Shown: piece after piece, positions 1 through 7,915 of the stretch | How the letters are laid out: each line of letters opens with the position of its first letter | Position numbering within the stretch: the stretch's first letter is position 1 | Source: JAGVPT01 sp035500675 | GTDB taxonomy: Bacteria; Bacteroidota; Ignavibacteria; UBA10030; UBA8401 | NCBI GenBank assembly: GCA_035500675.1 | Contig: DATJXA010000183.1 | Span: 7,855-71,854 of the forward strand | Direction of reading: 5' to 3' | Length of the DNA: 64,000 nucleotides | The notes under the pieces: generated by a model | Seen by the model: only the letters and a program-made list of their open reading frames with translations | Told to the model about the DNA's origin: nothing | The model's database searches: none | Translations under genes and position numbers: made by a program

Positions 1-501
1 ATCACGGACGGCCAGATCTTCCTCGAGCCGAACTTGTTCAACTCCGGAGTGAGGCCGGCCATCAACGTCGGCATCTCGGTGTCCCGCGTTGGCGGCAACG
101 CGCAGATCAAAGGGATGAAAAAAGTCGCCGGGCGTCTCCGGCTCGACCTTGCGCAATACAGGGAACTCGAAGCGTTCGCGAAATTCGGCTCCGACCTCGA
201 CAAAGCGACACAGCAACAGCTCCGCCGCGGCTCGCACCTCGTCGAAGTGCTGAAGCAGCGGCAGTACGTCCCGATGTCGATCGAGAGTCAGGTCGTAATG
301 ATCTTTCTCGGGACGTCGGGATTTTTGGACGAGCTTCCGCTCGACCAGGTGCAGCAGTTCGAAAAAGAATTTCTCGCGATGCTGGAACTGCGTCACAAAG
401 ACCTCCTCGATACGATCGCAGAGAAGAAAGAACTGACCGACGAGATCTCGAAGAATATTCAATCGATGGCAAAAGAGTTTATCGAAACGTTTAAGGGCTG
501 A
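1..501 (+). CDS. atpA: ATP synthase F1 subunit alpha, C-terminal part
   Basis: The gene is cut by the left edge; the reading frame is open from base 1 and 166 residues are visible. The first residues (ITDGQIFLE, then RPAINVG and SVSRVGG) are the conserved end of the alpha-subunit nucleotide-binding domain, including the SVSRVGG stretch next to the catalytic interface. The remainder is the helical C-terminal domain. The alpha subunit forms the F1 hexamer with beta. The gamma gene follows after 8 bases, so this is the usual alpha-gamma order of an atp operon. Confidence 0.96.
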   Translation: MTDGQIFLEPNLFNSGVRPAINVGISVSRVGGNAQIKGMKKVAGRLRLDLAQYRELEAFAKFGSDLDKATQQQLRRGSHLVEVLKQRQYVPMSIESQVVMIFLGTSGFLDELPLDQVQQFEKEFLAMLELRHKDLLDTIAEKKELTDEISKNIQSMAKEFIETFKG

Positions 502-509
502 CCATAGTT

Positions 510-1403
510 ATGGCAACGTTAAGAGACATACGCCGGAGCATTGCCGGGATCAAAAGTACGCAAAAGATCACGAAGGCGATGAAGATGGTAGCCGCCGCGA
601 AGCTTCGGCGCGCGCAGGAAGCGATCCTTCAGGCGCGGCCGTATGCGCGGAAGATGGCGGAGATGCTGCGCCATCTTTCCGGAAAAGTTGACGTAACTAA
701 ATTCCCGGAACTTGCACAGCGTCCCGTTGCAAAAGTTGCTCTCGTCGTGGTGACGGCCGACCGCGGATTGTGCGGAGGGTTCAACACGAACATTGTACGG
801 GCGGCGACGCGCCACATTCAAGATAACTATGCAGCGCTGAATGCCGCAGGGAACCTCAAACTGATTTGCGTTGGCAAAAAAGGGTTCGAATATTTCAAAA
901 GGCGAAATTATCAAATTGCCGCGAAATATGTCGGCCTTTTCCATGCCTTACAATTTACCGACGCGCGGACGATCGTGAAACAGATCGTCGATGGATATGC
1001 CGGCGGCGAATTCGACAAAGTCGAGATCGTTTACAATGAATTTAAGAACGCCGCGCAGCAGCGCATCGTCATCGAGCAATTTTTGCCGATTCCACCAGAC
1101 GCCGTCACAGCGGAGGGGCCTCATTCAGCGCAGGCTTCGGTCGATTATATTTACGAGCCGTCGAGCGATGAGATCGTCTCGTCGCTTGTCCCGAAGCATC
1201 TGAATTTTCAGATGTGGCGTGTGTTGCTCGAATCCAACGCCGCGGAGCAAGGTGCACGGATGACCGCAATGGAAAACGCGTCGTCGAACGCAAAAGAATT
1301 GATCCAGTCTCTACAATTATCCTACAACAAAGCACGGCAGGCATCGATCACAAAAGAGCTGCTGGAAATTGTGAGCGGGGCGGAAGCGCTGAAAAGCAAT
1401 TAA
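510..1403 (+). CDS. atpG: ATP synthase F1 subunit gamma
   Basis: At 297 residues this is normal gamma-subunit length. The N-terminus (ATLRDIRRSIAGIKSTQKIT, then KAMKMVAAAKLRRAQ) is the conserved coiled-coil shaft helix. The central Rossmann-like part carries TADRGLCGGFN near residue 86, and the C-terminal helix has the conserved ARMTAMENAS-NAKELI pattern. Gamma is the rotating shaft coupling F0 proton flow to catalysis in the alpha3beta3 ring. It follows atpA by 8 bases and is surely co-transcribed. The stop codon lies inside the left arm of an AT-rich inverted repeat. No beta or epsilon gene follows, so those are elsewhere. Confidence 0.96.
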   Translation: MATLRDIRRSIAGIKSTQKITKAMKMVAAAKLRRAQEAILQARPYARKMAEMLRHLSGKVDVTKFPELAQRPVAKVALVVVTADRGLCGGFNTNIVRAATRHIQDNYAALNAAGNLKLICVGKKGFEYFKRRNYQIAAKYVGLFHALQFTDARTIVKQIVDGYAGGEFDKVEIVYNEFKNAAQQRIVIEQFLPIPPDAVTAEGPHSAQASVDYIYEPSSDEIVSSLVPKHLNFQMWRVLLESNAAEQGARMTAMENASSNAKELIQSLQLSYNKARQASITKELLEIVSGAEALKSN

Positions 1404-1467
1404 GAATGAATAATTAATAACGATCTGCGATTTCAACGCTTTAATTATTCATTTTTCATTATTAATT
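1398..1467. repeat. AT-rich imperfect inverted repeat between atpG and ffh
   Basis: The left arm (1398-1420) and right arm (1441-1467) are imperfect reverse complements built on AATTAA, AATGAATAA and TTAAT blocks, with a short indel between arms. The left arm includes the atpG stop codon. It may act as a transcription-end hairpin, and it resembles the other intergenic repeats of this window in style though not in exact sequence. Confidence 0.7.
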
Positions 1468-1475
1468 GATTTCAT

Positions 1476-2798
1476 GTGTTCGATACTCTTACTCAAAAAT
1501 TAGATTTAGTTCTCAAGCGGCTGCGCGGCCAGGGACGGATTTCCGAAGCGAACATTGCCGAGACGCTCCGCGAAGTGCGCAAGGTGCTGCTCGACGCCGA
1601 CGTCAATTATAAAGTCGTCAAGCAGTTTATCGAGAACGTACAGCAGAAATCGCTCGGCAAAGAGGTGTTGACGAGCGTAGCGCCGGGACAGCTCATCGTC
1701 AAGATTATTCATGACGAGCTTGTCGCGCTGCTCGGCACGGCGAAAGCCGATTTGACGATATCGCAAACGCCTCCGTCGGTGATTCTCATAGCGGGATTGC
1801 AGGGTTCGGGCAAAACGACGTTTGCCGGAAAGCTTGCATTGTTGCTGAAGTCAAAAGGACGCAGTCCGCTCCTTGTCGCCGCCGACGTCTACAGGCCTGC
1901 GGCGATCGACCAGTTGACGACGCTCGGCGAGCAGATCGGCGTTCCTGTCTTCTCGAGCCGGACGGAGAGCGCCATCGATATCGCGAAGAACAGCGTCGAC
2001 CATGCGCGGAAAAATGCGCGCGACACGGTGATCATCGATACCGCGGGCCGCATGCATGTCGATGAAGAGATGATGCGCGAAGTGGAGAGTATTAAGTCGA
2101 TCGTCGAGCCTCACGAGATTCTTTTCGTCGTGGATGCGATGACGGGACAGGATGCCGTCAATACCGCGAAAGCGTTTCACGACCGGCTCAGTTTCGACGG
2201 GGTCGTCCTGACGAAGCTCGACGGCGACGCACGCGGAGGCGCGGCGCTTTCGATACGCTCCATCGTCGAAAAGCCGATCAAGTTTATCGGTACCGGAGAG
2301 AAGCTCGATGCCCTGGAGCCATTCCATCCGGATCGCATGGCATCGCGCATTCTGGGGATGGGCGACATCGTCACGCTCGTCGAAAAAGCACAGCAATCTT
2401 TCGACCAGGAAAAGGCGCAGCAACTCGAGCAGAAAATCAGGAAGTCCCAGTTCACGCTCGAGGATTTTTACAGCCAGCTGCAGGAGATCAAAAAAATGGG
2501 TCCGCTGAGCCAGGTGCTTTCGATGATCCCCGGCGCGAATAAACTCGGTGATGTCAACAACGTCAACGACGACGAGATGAAATACGTCGAAGCGATCATC
2601 CTCTCGATGACGGTCGAAGAGCGCCAACGGCCCGCGATCATCAACGGCTCGCGGCGCAAACGCATCGCGCTGGGGAGCGGCACATCGGTGCAGGAGGTCA
2701 ACAAGCTTCTGAAGCAATTCTTCGAGATGCAAAAAATGATGAAGAATTTCTCTAAAGGAAAGAATATGGGGCGCATGATGGCCCAGCGATTTCACTAA
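1476..2798 (+). CDS. ffh: Signal recognition particle protein Ffh (SRP54 GTPase)
   Basis: 440 residues, normal for Ffh. The start is GTG at 1476, giving FDTLTQKLDLVLKRLRGQG, the standard Ffh N-terminus; the ATG two bases earlier is in another frame. The N domain is followed by the G domain with P-loop GLQGSGKTT near residue 107, DTAGR near 188 and TKLDGDARGG near 246. The methionine-rich M domain has the RNA-binding NGSRRKRIALGSG near residue 390 and a basic methionine-rich tail. It binds signal peptides at the ribosome together with SRP RNA, whose gene was not seen here. rpsP follows after 51 bases. Confidence 0.97.
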   Translation: MFDTLTQKLDLVLKRLRGQGRISEANIAETLREVRKVLLDADVNYKVVKQFIENVQQKSLGKEVLTSVAPGQLIVKIIHDELVALLGTAKADLTISQTPPSVILIAGLQGSGKTTFAGKLALLLKSKGRSPLLVAADVYRPAAIDQLTTLGEQIGVPVFSSRTESAIDIAKNSVDHARKNARDTVIIDTAGRMHVDEEMMREVESIKSIVEPHEILFVVDAMTGQDAVNTAKAFHDRLSFDGVVLTKLDGDARGGAALSIRSIVEKPIKFIGTGEKLDALEPFHPDRMASRILGMGDIVTLVEKAQQSFDQEKAQQLEQKIRKSQFTLEDFYSQLQEIKKMGPLSQVLSMIPGANKLGDVNNVNDDEMKYVEAIILSMTVEERQRPAIINGSRRKRIALGSGTSVQEVNKLLKQFFEMQKMMKNFSKGKNMGRMMAQRFH

Positions 2799-2849
2799 GT
2801 TGCATATTAATCAGCATCTCATCATATTTAAAGAAAAAGGAGAAACTTT

Positions 2850-3305
2850 TTGGCAGTCAAATTACGATTACAACGCATAGGCAAGAAGAAACAGCCTTTG
2901 TACAAAATTGTTGCGATTGATTCCCGCAGGAAGCGCAACGGTCGATTCATCGACGCCGTGGGCTCATACAATCCCCGCACCAACCCCATGACCATCACGC
3001 TGAGGGAAGACCGTGTCTTCCACTGGCTGGAACGCGGCGCGCAGCCCACCGACACCGTCAAGAATTTGCTGAGCCGGAAAGGCGTGTGGCTCAAATGGGG
3101 TCTCAAAAAGAAGAAGGCCGACGACGCAACGATCGCCGCTGAATTTGAAAAGTGGCAGATGACGCAGACGCTCAAATTGCAAAAAGAGAACGAACGCAAG
3201 ATGCGGCGAAATGCCGTGAAGAAGAAAAAGAAAGAGGCGGCCTCAGAAGCTCCCGCCCAGCCGGCTGCTGCAGCGCCGGAAGCCCCCGCGCCTGCTCAGC
3301 CTTAA
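2850..3305 (+). CDS. rpsP: 30S ribosomal protein bS16 with a long K/A/P-rich tail
   Basis: The start is TTG at 2850 after an AAGGAG site, giving AVKLRLQRIGKKKQPLYKI, the classic S16 N-terminus. The conserved S16 core ends near residue 85. The remaining roughly 65 residues form a lysine-rich helix-like segment (VKKKKKEA) followed by an alanine/proline tail, making 151 residues against about 80-90 usually. S16 is an early 30S assembly protein. It heads the common rpsP-rimM-trmD-rplS cluster, with a KH-domain gene inserted after it. Confidence 0.96.
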   Translation: MAVKLRLQRIGKKKQPLYKIVAIDSRRKRNGRFIDAVGSYNPRTNPMTITLREDRVFHWLERGAQPTDTVKNLLSRKGVWLKWGLKKKKADDATIAAEFEKWQMTQTLKLQKENERKMRRNAVKKKKKEAASEAPAQPAAAAPEAPAPAQP

Positions 3306-3409
3306 AAGGCAGTCACGCTCCGCGCCGAACGGAAGAAGACTCAAGCGAACCGACAGCACGACCATACGATAAGTTTGCAGTAGTTTTTCGAACAGCTCGA
3401 GGAGGTACC

Positions 3410-3640
3410 ATGCGGGAGTTCATCGAGTATATAGCGAAACAACTCGTCGACAACCCGGATGCAGTTTCCCTAGTCGATGAGGAAAAGGAGGGGAAGATCA
3501 TCCTTAAGTTGAAAGTAGGGGAATCCGATGTCGGCAAGATCATCGGACGAAAAGGACGGACCGCTCAAGCGATGCGCATTCTCTTGAGCGCCGTTGCGGC
3601 AAAGAGCGGGAAGCGAGCGATGCTTGAAGTTCTCGACTGA
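3410..3640 (+). CDS. khpA: KH-domain RNA-binding protein, KhpA family
   Basis: The ATG at 3410 is chosen because GGAGG sits 5 bases upstream and it gives a 76-residue protein of normal KhpA size. The sequence is a single type II KH domain with the signature GKIIGRKGRTAQAMR (GxxG loop GRKG) near residue 45. KhpA-type proteins are small RNA chaperones. The position between rpsP and rimM is a common arrangement in several phyla. A longer open frame upstream overlaps rpsP and has no coding character. Confidence 0.93.
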   Translation: MREFIEYIAKQLVDNPDAVSLVDEEKEGKIILKLKVGESDVGKIIGRKGRTAQAMRILLSAVAAKSGKRAMLEVLD

Positions 3641-3661
3641 TCTCAGCCCGTCAATCATTGG

Positions 3662-4219
3662 ATGCACAACGAGCACAGAGCTTTGAATTCTCGAGAAGGA
3701 TCGACTCCCGGTTTTCGCGCGATTGGCGTTATCGCAAAAGTGTTTGGCATAAAAGGAGAGGTGAAAGTCCACTCGTATTCGAGGTCCATCGAGCAGTTTG
3801 AAGAACTCGACTCGGTGTTCGTCGGCAGGGATGATCAGAAGACCGCACGGAGAAAGATCGAGCGGGTGGTCCCGCGGGGCGATGAGATCTATGTGAAATT
3901 TGAAGGAGTGGACGACCGCAACGCGTCGGAATTATTGGTCGGTCAGTTTTTGTTCGTTGAAGAATCCCGCCGGAAGCGCCTCTCTTCGGGAGAATATTTT
4001 GTGGATGATATCGTCGGGCTGCTGGTCCTCGACGAAACAGAAAAAAAGTTGGGGGTCGTCAAGGAAGTCCTGCACTATCCGGCGCACGACGTCTATGTGG
4101 TGAAGGTGGGAAGGAACGATGTGATGGTGCCCGCGGTGCGCGAAATTATCCGAGAGGTCGATCTGAAAAAACGCACCGTCACGATCGCTCCTCCCGAAGG
4201 ACTTTTTGAAGGATCATGA
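3662..4219 (+). CDS. rimM: 16S rRNA processing protein RimM
   Basis: 185 residues, two-domain RimM. The N-terminal barrel domain shows AIGVIAKVFGIKGEVKVHSY near residue 20, and the C-terminal PRC-barrel part contains EYFVDDIVGLLV and the conserved MVPAVREI. RimM matures the 30S head by working with S19 and late processing. The stop overlaps the trmD start by four bases (ATGA), so the two are translationally coupled. The residues before FRAIGV are not conserved, so the true start could be slightly downstream, but no better site is seen. Confidence 0.95.
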   Translation: MHNEHRALNSREGSTPGFRAIGVIAKVFGIKGEVKVHSYSRSIEQFEELDSVFVGRDDQKTARRKIERVVPRGDEIYVKFEGVDDRNASELLVGQFLFVEESRRKRLSSGEYFVDDIVGLLVLDETEKKLGVVKEVLHYPAHDVYVVKVGRNDVMVPAVREIIREVDLKKRTVTIAPPEGLFEGS

Positions 4220-4902
4220 GCATCCGTGTCGACATTCTTTCAGCTGTCCCTAAGCTCCTCACGAGCCCGCTGAACGAGAGCATCATCAAGATCGCACAGG
4301 AAAAGAAACTCGCCGAGATTGTCGTGCACGACCTGCGTACGTTTACGCACGACAAGCATCACACGCTCGACGAGCCGCCGTACGGCGGCGGCGCAGGGAT
4401 GATCATGAAGCCCGAGCCGATCTTCGAATGTATCGAGTCGCTGAAAGCCGAGCGGAGCTACGACGAAATTATCTATGTCACGGCGGACGGACATCGGTTC
4501 GACCAGAAAATTGCAAACGAACTTTCACTGAAATCGAACCTCATCATCCTGTGCGGCCACTACAAAGGGATCGATGAACGCGTTCGGACGTCCCTTATCA
4601 CGCGGGAGATCTCGATCGGCGACTATGTATTGACGGGGGGAGAACTCGCGGCGCTCGTCGTCACGGACGCGGTCGTCCGGCTGATACCGGGTGTGATCGG
4701 GGACGGGGAATCGGCGCTGAACGACTCGTTCCAGGATGGGCTGCTCGATAACCCACACTACACGCGTCCGGCCGAGTTCCGCGGGATGAAAGTTCCGACA
4801 GTCCTCCTGTCGGGGAACCACAAAGAAATTGACGCATGGCGGGAAGATGAGCGGTTGAAACGGACCGCCTCGCGGCGCGAAGATCTGATGACAAAAAAAT
4901 AA
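4216..4902 (+). CDS. trmD: tRNA (guanine-N1)-methyltransferase TrmD
   Basis: 228 residues, normal TrmD length. TrmD transfers methyl from S-adenosylmethionine to N1 of G37 next to the anticodon, preventing frameshifts. Visible motifs are DEPPYGGGAGM (loop binding the tRNA), LCGHYKGIDERV near residue 112 and ISIGDYVLTGGELAA near 131, which forms the trefoil-knot cofactor site. The C-terminal domain contains PHYTRP and LLSGNHKEI. The start overlaps rimM by four bases and rplS follows after 25 bases. Confidence 0.97.
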   Translation: MSIRVDILSAVPKLLTSPLNESIIKIAQEKKLAEIVVHDLRTFTHDKHHTLDEPPYGGGAGMIMKPEPIFECIESLKAERSYDEIIYVTADGHRFDQKIANELSLKSNLIILCGHYKGIDERVRTSLITREISIGDYVLTGGELAALVVTDAVVRLIPGVIGDGESALNDSFQDGLLDNPHYTRPAEFRGMKVPTVLLSGNHKEIDAWREDERLKRTASRREDLMTKK

Positions 4903-4927
4903 TCATGTTCACGAACGGAGCAAAGCA

Positions 4928-5269
4928 ATGAGCAAGATCAAATTAGTAGAAGCCACGCAGATAAAAACTGGCATCCCCGAGTTTTCGACGGGGGATACGC
5001 TGAACGTCCACGTGCGCGTGGTCGAAGGAGACAAAGAGCGCATCCAGCAATTTCAAGGAGTCGTCATCGGCAAACGGGGGAACGGCCTCGGTTCTACATT
5101 CACGATCCGAAAAGTGTCGGACGGCGTCGGCGTGGAAAGGATCTTCCCGACCCATTCGCCGCGCATCGCAAAGATCGAGAAAGTGAAGTCGAGCAAGGTT
5201 CGCCGGGCAAAGCTGTACTACCTGCGCGACCTCGCCGCAAAACAGATACGTCAGAAGACCAGCGTCTAG
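4928..5269 (+). CDS. rplS: 50S ribosomal protein bL19
   Basis: 113 residues, typical. The sequence contains FSTGDTLNVHVRVVEGDKER, FQGVVIGKRG and VERIFPTHSPRIAKIEKV, the conserved L19 core near the 30S-50S interface. It has an upstream GGAG-like site and is the last ribosomal gene of this operon. No terminator lies directly after the stop; instead a terminator-like hairpin occurs about 90 bases downstream, inside the next gene. Confidence 0.97.
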   Translation: MSKIKLVEATQIKTGIPEFSTGDTLNVHVRVVEGDKERIQQFQGVVIGKRGNGLGSTFTIRKVSDGVGVERIFPTHSPRIAKIEKVKSSKVRRAKLYYLRDLAAKQIRQKTSV

Positions 5270-5276
5270 GACGTCG

Positions 5277-6077
5277 GTGCCTCAAGAGACGGTCCACATC
5301 AACGCGCTCCCCGACCTCTATTGCCTGCCGATTGTCTTCGGCATACAGGAAAAGGAAAGTCCCGCCTCGGCGGGACTTTTGTTTGACAGCGCCGGAGTGA
5401 ATACCGAACGCATCCTCAATAACGAGTGCGATGCCGGGCTCATCGGACCGGTGGAATACGCTCGCAACAGTTCCGACTTCTCCCTCTATCCATTCGTCGG
5501 CGTTCGATCGATGGGGGAAAGCAACACCATCGTCCTTTGCATCAACCGGGACATCAGGTCGATTTCTTCCGTTGCCGTGGGCGTTGTCTCTTCATCCGAG
5601 ATCGTCCTTGCAAAAATTATTCTCTCCGAGAAGTATGAACAGGAAATCGCCGTCGTTCCCGTTCTTGGTTCCGTCGAACAGATGCTCGCAAAGGCGGACG
5701 CAGCGCTCCTCAGCGGCAACAATGCGTTACGCGCGTCATGGACGGGACCGAAGCTCGACCTCGTTGACGAATGGAACGACCTAACGGATCTCCCATTTGT
5801 TCATGCCGTCTGCGCCGCCCGTAAAGAAAGACACACAGCGGAAATTGCTTCCATGCTTCGGTCATCGCAGGAACGAGGGGCTGCGTCCCTTTCAGAAATT
5901 GCCGCGCGTCAATCGAAGGAGTTATCACTCCCTTCTGAAAAGATCGAAGAACAGCTTGAGCGCTACGCATATGGGTTAGATGACGAAGCGCGCGAGGCCC
6001 TCGGGGAATTTTATCGATATGCTTTCTATCTCGGCATGCTGCCCGACATACCGGAGATCGACGTGTATTCTTCTTGA
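5277..6077 (+). CDS. mqnA: Chorismate dehydratase-like protein (futalosine menaquinone pathway)
   Basis: 266 residues. The N-terminus has the INALPDLYCLPIVFG stretch and the middle has CDAGLIGPVEYAR; near residue 175 it has DEWNDLTDLPFVHAV, all patterns of the MqnA/MqnD solute-binding-like fold. MqnA converts chorismate to 3-enolpyruvyl-benzoate, the first step of the futalosine route. The GTG start lies 7 bases after the rplS stop, with no strong ribosome site, suggesting coupling. A strong terminator-like hairpin lies within codons about 27-34. MqnD or a family paralogue without the same activity is the main alternative; the rest of the pathway is not in the window. Confidence 0.8.
   Translation: MPQETVHINALPDLYCLPIVFGIQEKESPASAGLLFDSAGVNTERILNNECDAGLIGPVEYARNSSDFSLYPFVGVRSMGESNTIVLCINRDIRSISSVAVGVVSSSEIVLAKIILSEKYEQEIAVVPVLGSVEQMLAKADAALLSGNNALRASWTGPKLDLVDEWNDLTDLPFVHAVCAARKERHTAEIASMLRSSQERGAASLSEIAARQSKELSLPSEKIEEQLERYAYGLDDEAREALGEFYRYAFYLGMLPDIPEIDVYSS
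5356..5378 (+). terminator. Terminator-like hairpin inside the 5' end of mqnA
   Basis: AAAGTCCCGC and GCGGGACTTT pair perfectly around a CTCG tetraloop, followed by TTTGTTT. It has the form of an intrinsic terminator but lies within the coding part of mqnA. It would end the ribosomal-protein transcript unless a ribosome translating mqnA prevents folding. The structure is seen directly; the function is inferred. Confidence 0.6.
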
Positions 6078-6132
6078 ATGGAAATTTCGGGTCCTGGAAC
6101 GTCGCAGCAACTTGCCTTCTTTCTCTCTTTGG

Positions 6133-6163
6133 TTGATACTCTCCAAAAATCGGCGTAACTTCT
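6133..6163 (+). promoter_or_regulatory. Candidate Bacteroidota-type promoter of recN
   Basis: TTG at 6133-6135, then exactly 20 bases, then TAACTTCT at 6156-6163. The -7 element fits TAnnTT but lacks the final TTG-like bases, so it is a weaker match than others here. The recN ATG starts 4 bases downstream, implying an almost leaderless transcript if real. Confidence 0.4.
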
Positions 6164-6167
6164 GTCC

Positions 6168-7898
6168 ATGCTGCGCTCTCTCTACATCAAACACTATGCT
6201 CTCATCGAAGAAGTGAAAGTCGATTTCGAGCATGGGTTAACCATCCTCACGGGAGAGACCGGCGCGGGGAAATCTATCCTCATCGATGCCTTAAGTTTGC
6301 TTCTCGGCGAACGCGCGAGCACGGAGGTCGTGCGCGCTGGGACTGAGAAGGCTATCGTCGAAGGGACGTTCGAGATAGCGCTCACGCAAAGAGTGGGATC
6401 GCTCCTTGATGCGAATCAAATTGACCGGACCGACGAAGTCATTGTGCGGCGGGAAATTTCGACGAAGGGGCAGAACCGATGTTTCATCAACGATTCGCCC
6501 GCATCTCTTGCACTTCTGAAAGAGATAGGCGATGCCCTCGTCGATCTTCATGGTCAACATGATCATCAGGCCCTGCTCCGTCCCGAGACGCATATCGATT
6601 TTTTGGACGACTTCGGCGGGTACGATAAGGACTTGGCGGCATACCGCACATCGTTTCACGCTCTTGCCGCTCTCCTTGCGGAAAAAAAGGAGTTGATGGA
6701 GCAAGTACTGCGGTTCAAAGAAAAAAAAGATCTCAATGAGTTTCAGGCGCATGAAATTGACGCCGTCAATCCGCAGCACGGAGAAGAGGAATCGCTTGAA
6801 GCTGAACTGAAAATCCTCGAAAATGGCGAGAAGTTACACGAGATGACCAACCGGCTGAGCCAGCTTCTCTATGAAGGCGCAGACGGGGAGACGTCCATCC
6901 ATGACAACCTCGTCCTTGCGCGAAAGCAAATAGAAGCGCTCAACGGAATTGACCCCTCGTTTGCCGACGCGGCAGGCGAGGTCAAATCCGCCGAAATCAT
7001 CGTTGAAGAGCTTTCCAAATTCATCCAAAGCTATAATTCGAAAATCGAGATCAATCCGGAAAAACTGGAGCATGTGCGCGAGCGGCTGGGGCAACTCTCG
7101 CTCCTAAAAAAGAAATACGGCGGCACGGTCGACACGATCCTTGACCACCGGAAGAAGCTCGCATCGGAGCTTGATATCGTCGGAAATTTTGATAAGGAAC
7201 TTGCGGGGCTTGAGTCCGCCATCGCAAAAGAACGATCGACCTGTGCCGAAGCGGCGAAAACTGTGAGTGGCCGCCGACGGGAGGCGGCAAAAAAAATAGA
7301 AAAAGCCGTGGTGAATGCGCTTACCGAGCTCGGGATCGCGAACGCTCAATTCAAAGTAAAAATTGAAAATTTCCCTTCCACACCGAGCGAAAGCGATGGC
7401 AAGATTTTTGTGAAGATTGGACAACAAAATGTCTCGGCGACCTCGAAGGGGATCGACGACGTCGAATTCTATCTGTCGACAAACGTCGGCGAAGCCCTCA
7501 AGCCGCTTGCGAAGGTCGCTTCCGGCGGCGAGGTGTCGAGGGTGATGCTTGCTCTTAAATCGGCTCTGGCACAATCGGACAAGACGCCGCTGCTGATCTT
7601 CGATGAGATCGATGTCGGCGTCAGCGGACGGATTGGTCAGGCAGTCGGCCTGAGCTTGAAAAAACTCTCAACGCTACACCAGATCATCACCATCACGCAC
7701 TTGCCTCAGATCGCAGGACTTGCGGATACGCACTTTGCAGTCGAAAAAATTGACGATGGGAAACGAACGACGACACGGCTTCGGAAGCTCGACGTCGAAG
7801 AAAGCGTTCGCGAAGTGGCAAAGCTCATGAGTGGCGAGAAAGTGACCGAAACCGGATTACAGGGAGCGAGAGAGTTAATGGGTATCAGAAAAAAGTAA
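6168..7898 (+). CDS. recN: DNA repair ATPase RecN
   Basis: 576 residues, normal RecN length. The N-terminus LRSLYIKHYALIEEV leads into Walker A GETGAGKS at residues 29-36. A long coiled-coil region follows (about residues 150-370) with the conserved DLHGQHDHQ near 125. The C-terminal half has VASGGEVSRVMLALK (ABC signature-like) and Walker B LIFDEIDVGVSG near 475, then THLPQIA. RecN is an SMC-like cohesin-type protein acting in double-strand break repair. ATG at 6168 gives the family start; there is no clear ribosome site, consistent with a leaderless or near-leaderless message. Confidence 0.97.
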   Translation: MLRSLYIKHYALIEEVKVDFEHGLTILTGETGAGKSILIDALSLLLGERASTEVVRAGTEKAIVEGTFEIALTQRVGSLLDANQIDRTDEVIVRREISTKGQNRCFINDSPASLALLKEIGDALVDLHGQHDHQALLRPETHIDFLDDFGGYDKDLAAYRTSFHALAALLAEKKELMEQVLRFKEKKDLNEFQAHEIDAVNPQHGEEESLEAELKILENGEKLHEMTNRLSQLLYEGADGETSIHDNLVLARKQIEALNGIDPSFADAAGEVKSAEIIVEELSKFIQSYNSKIEINPEKLEHVRERLGQLSLLKKKYGGTVDTILDHRKKLASELDIVGNFDKELAGLESAIAKERSTCAEAAKTVSGRRREAAKKIEKAVVNALTELGIANAQFKVKIENFPSTPSESDGKIFVKIGQQNVSATSKGIDDVEFYLSTNVGEALKPLAKVASGGEVSRVMLALKSALAQSDKTPLLIFDEIDVGVSGRIGQAVGLSLKKLSTLHQIITITHLPQIAGLADTHFAVEKIDDGKRTTTRLRKLDVEESVREVAKLMSGEKVTETGLQGARELMGIRKK

Positions 7899-7915
7899 AC
7901 ATCGAAAAATGAGCA

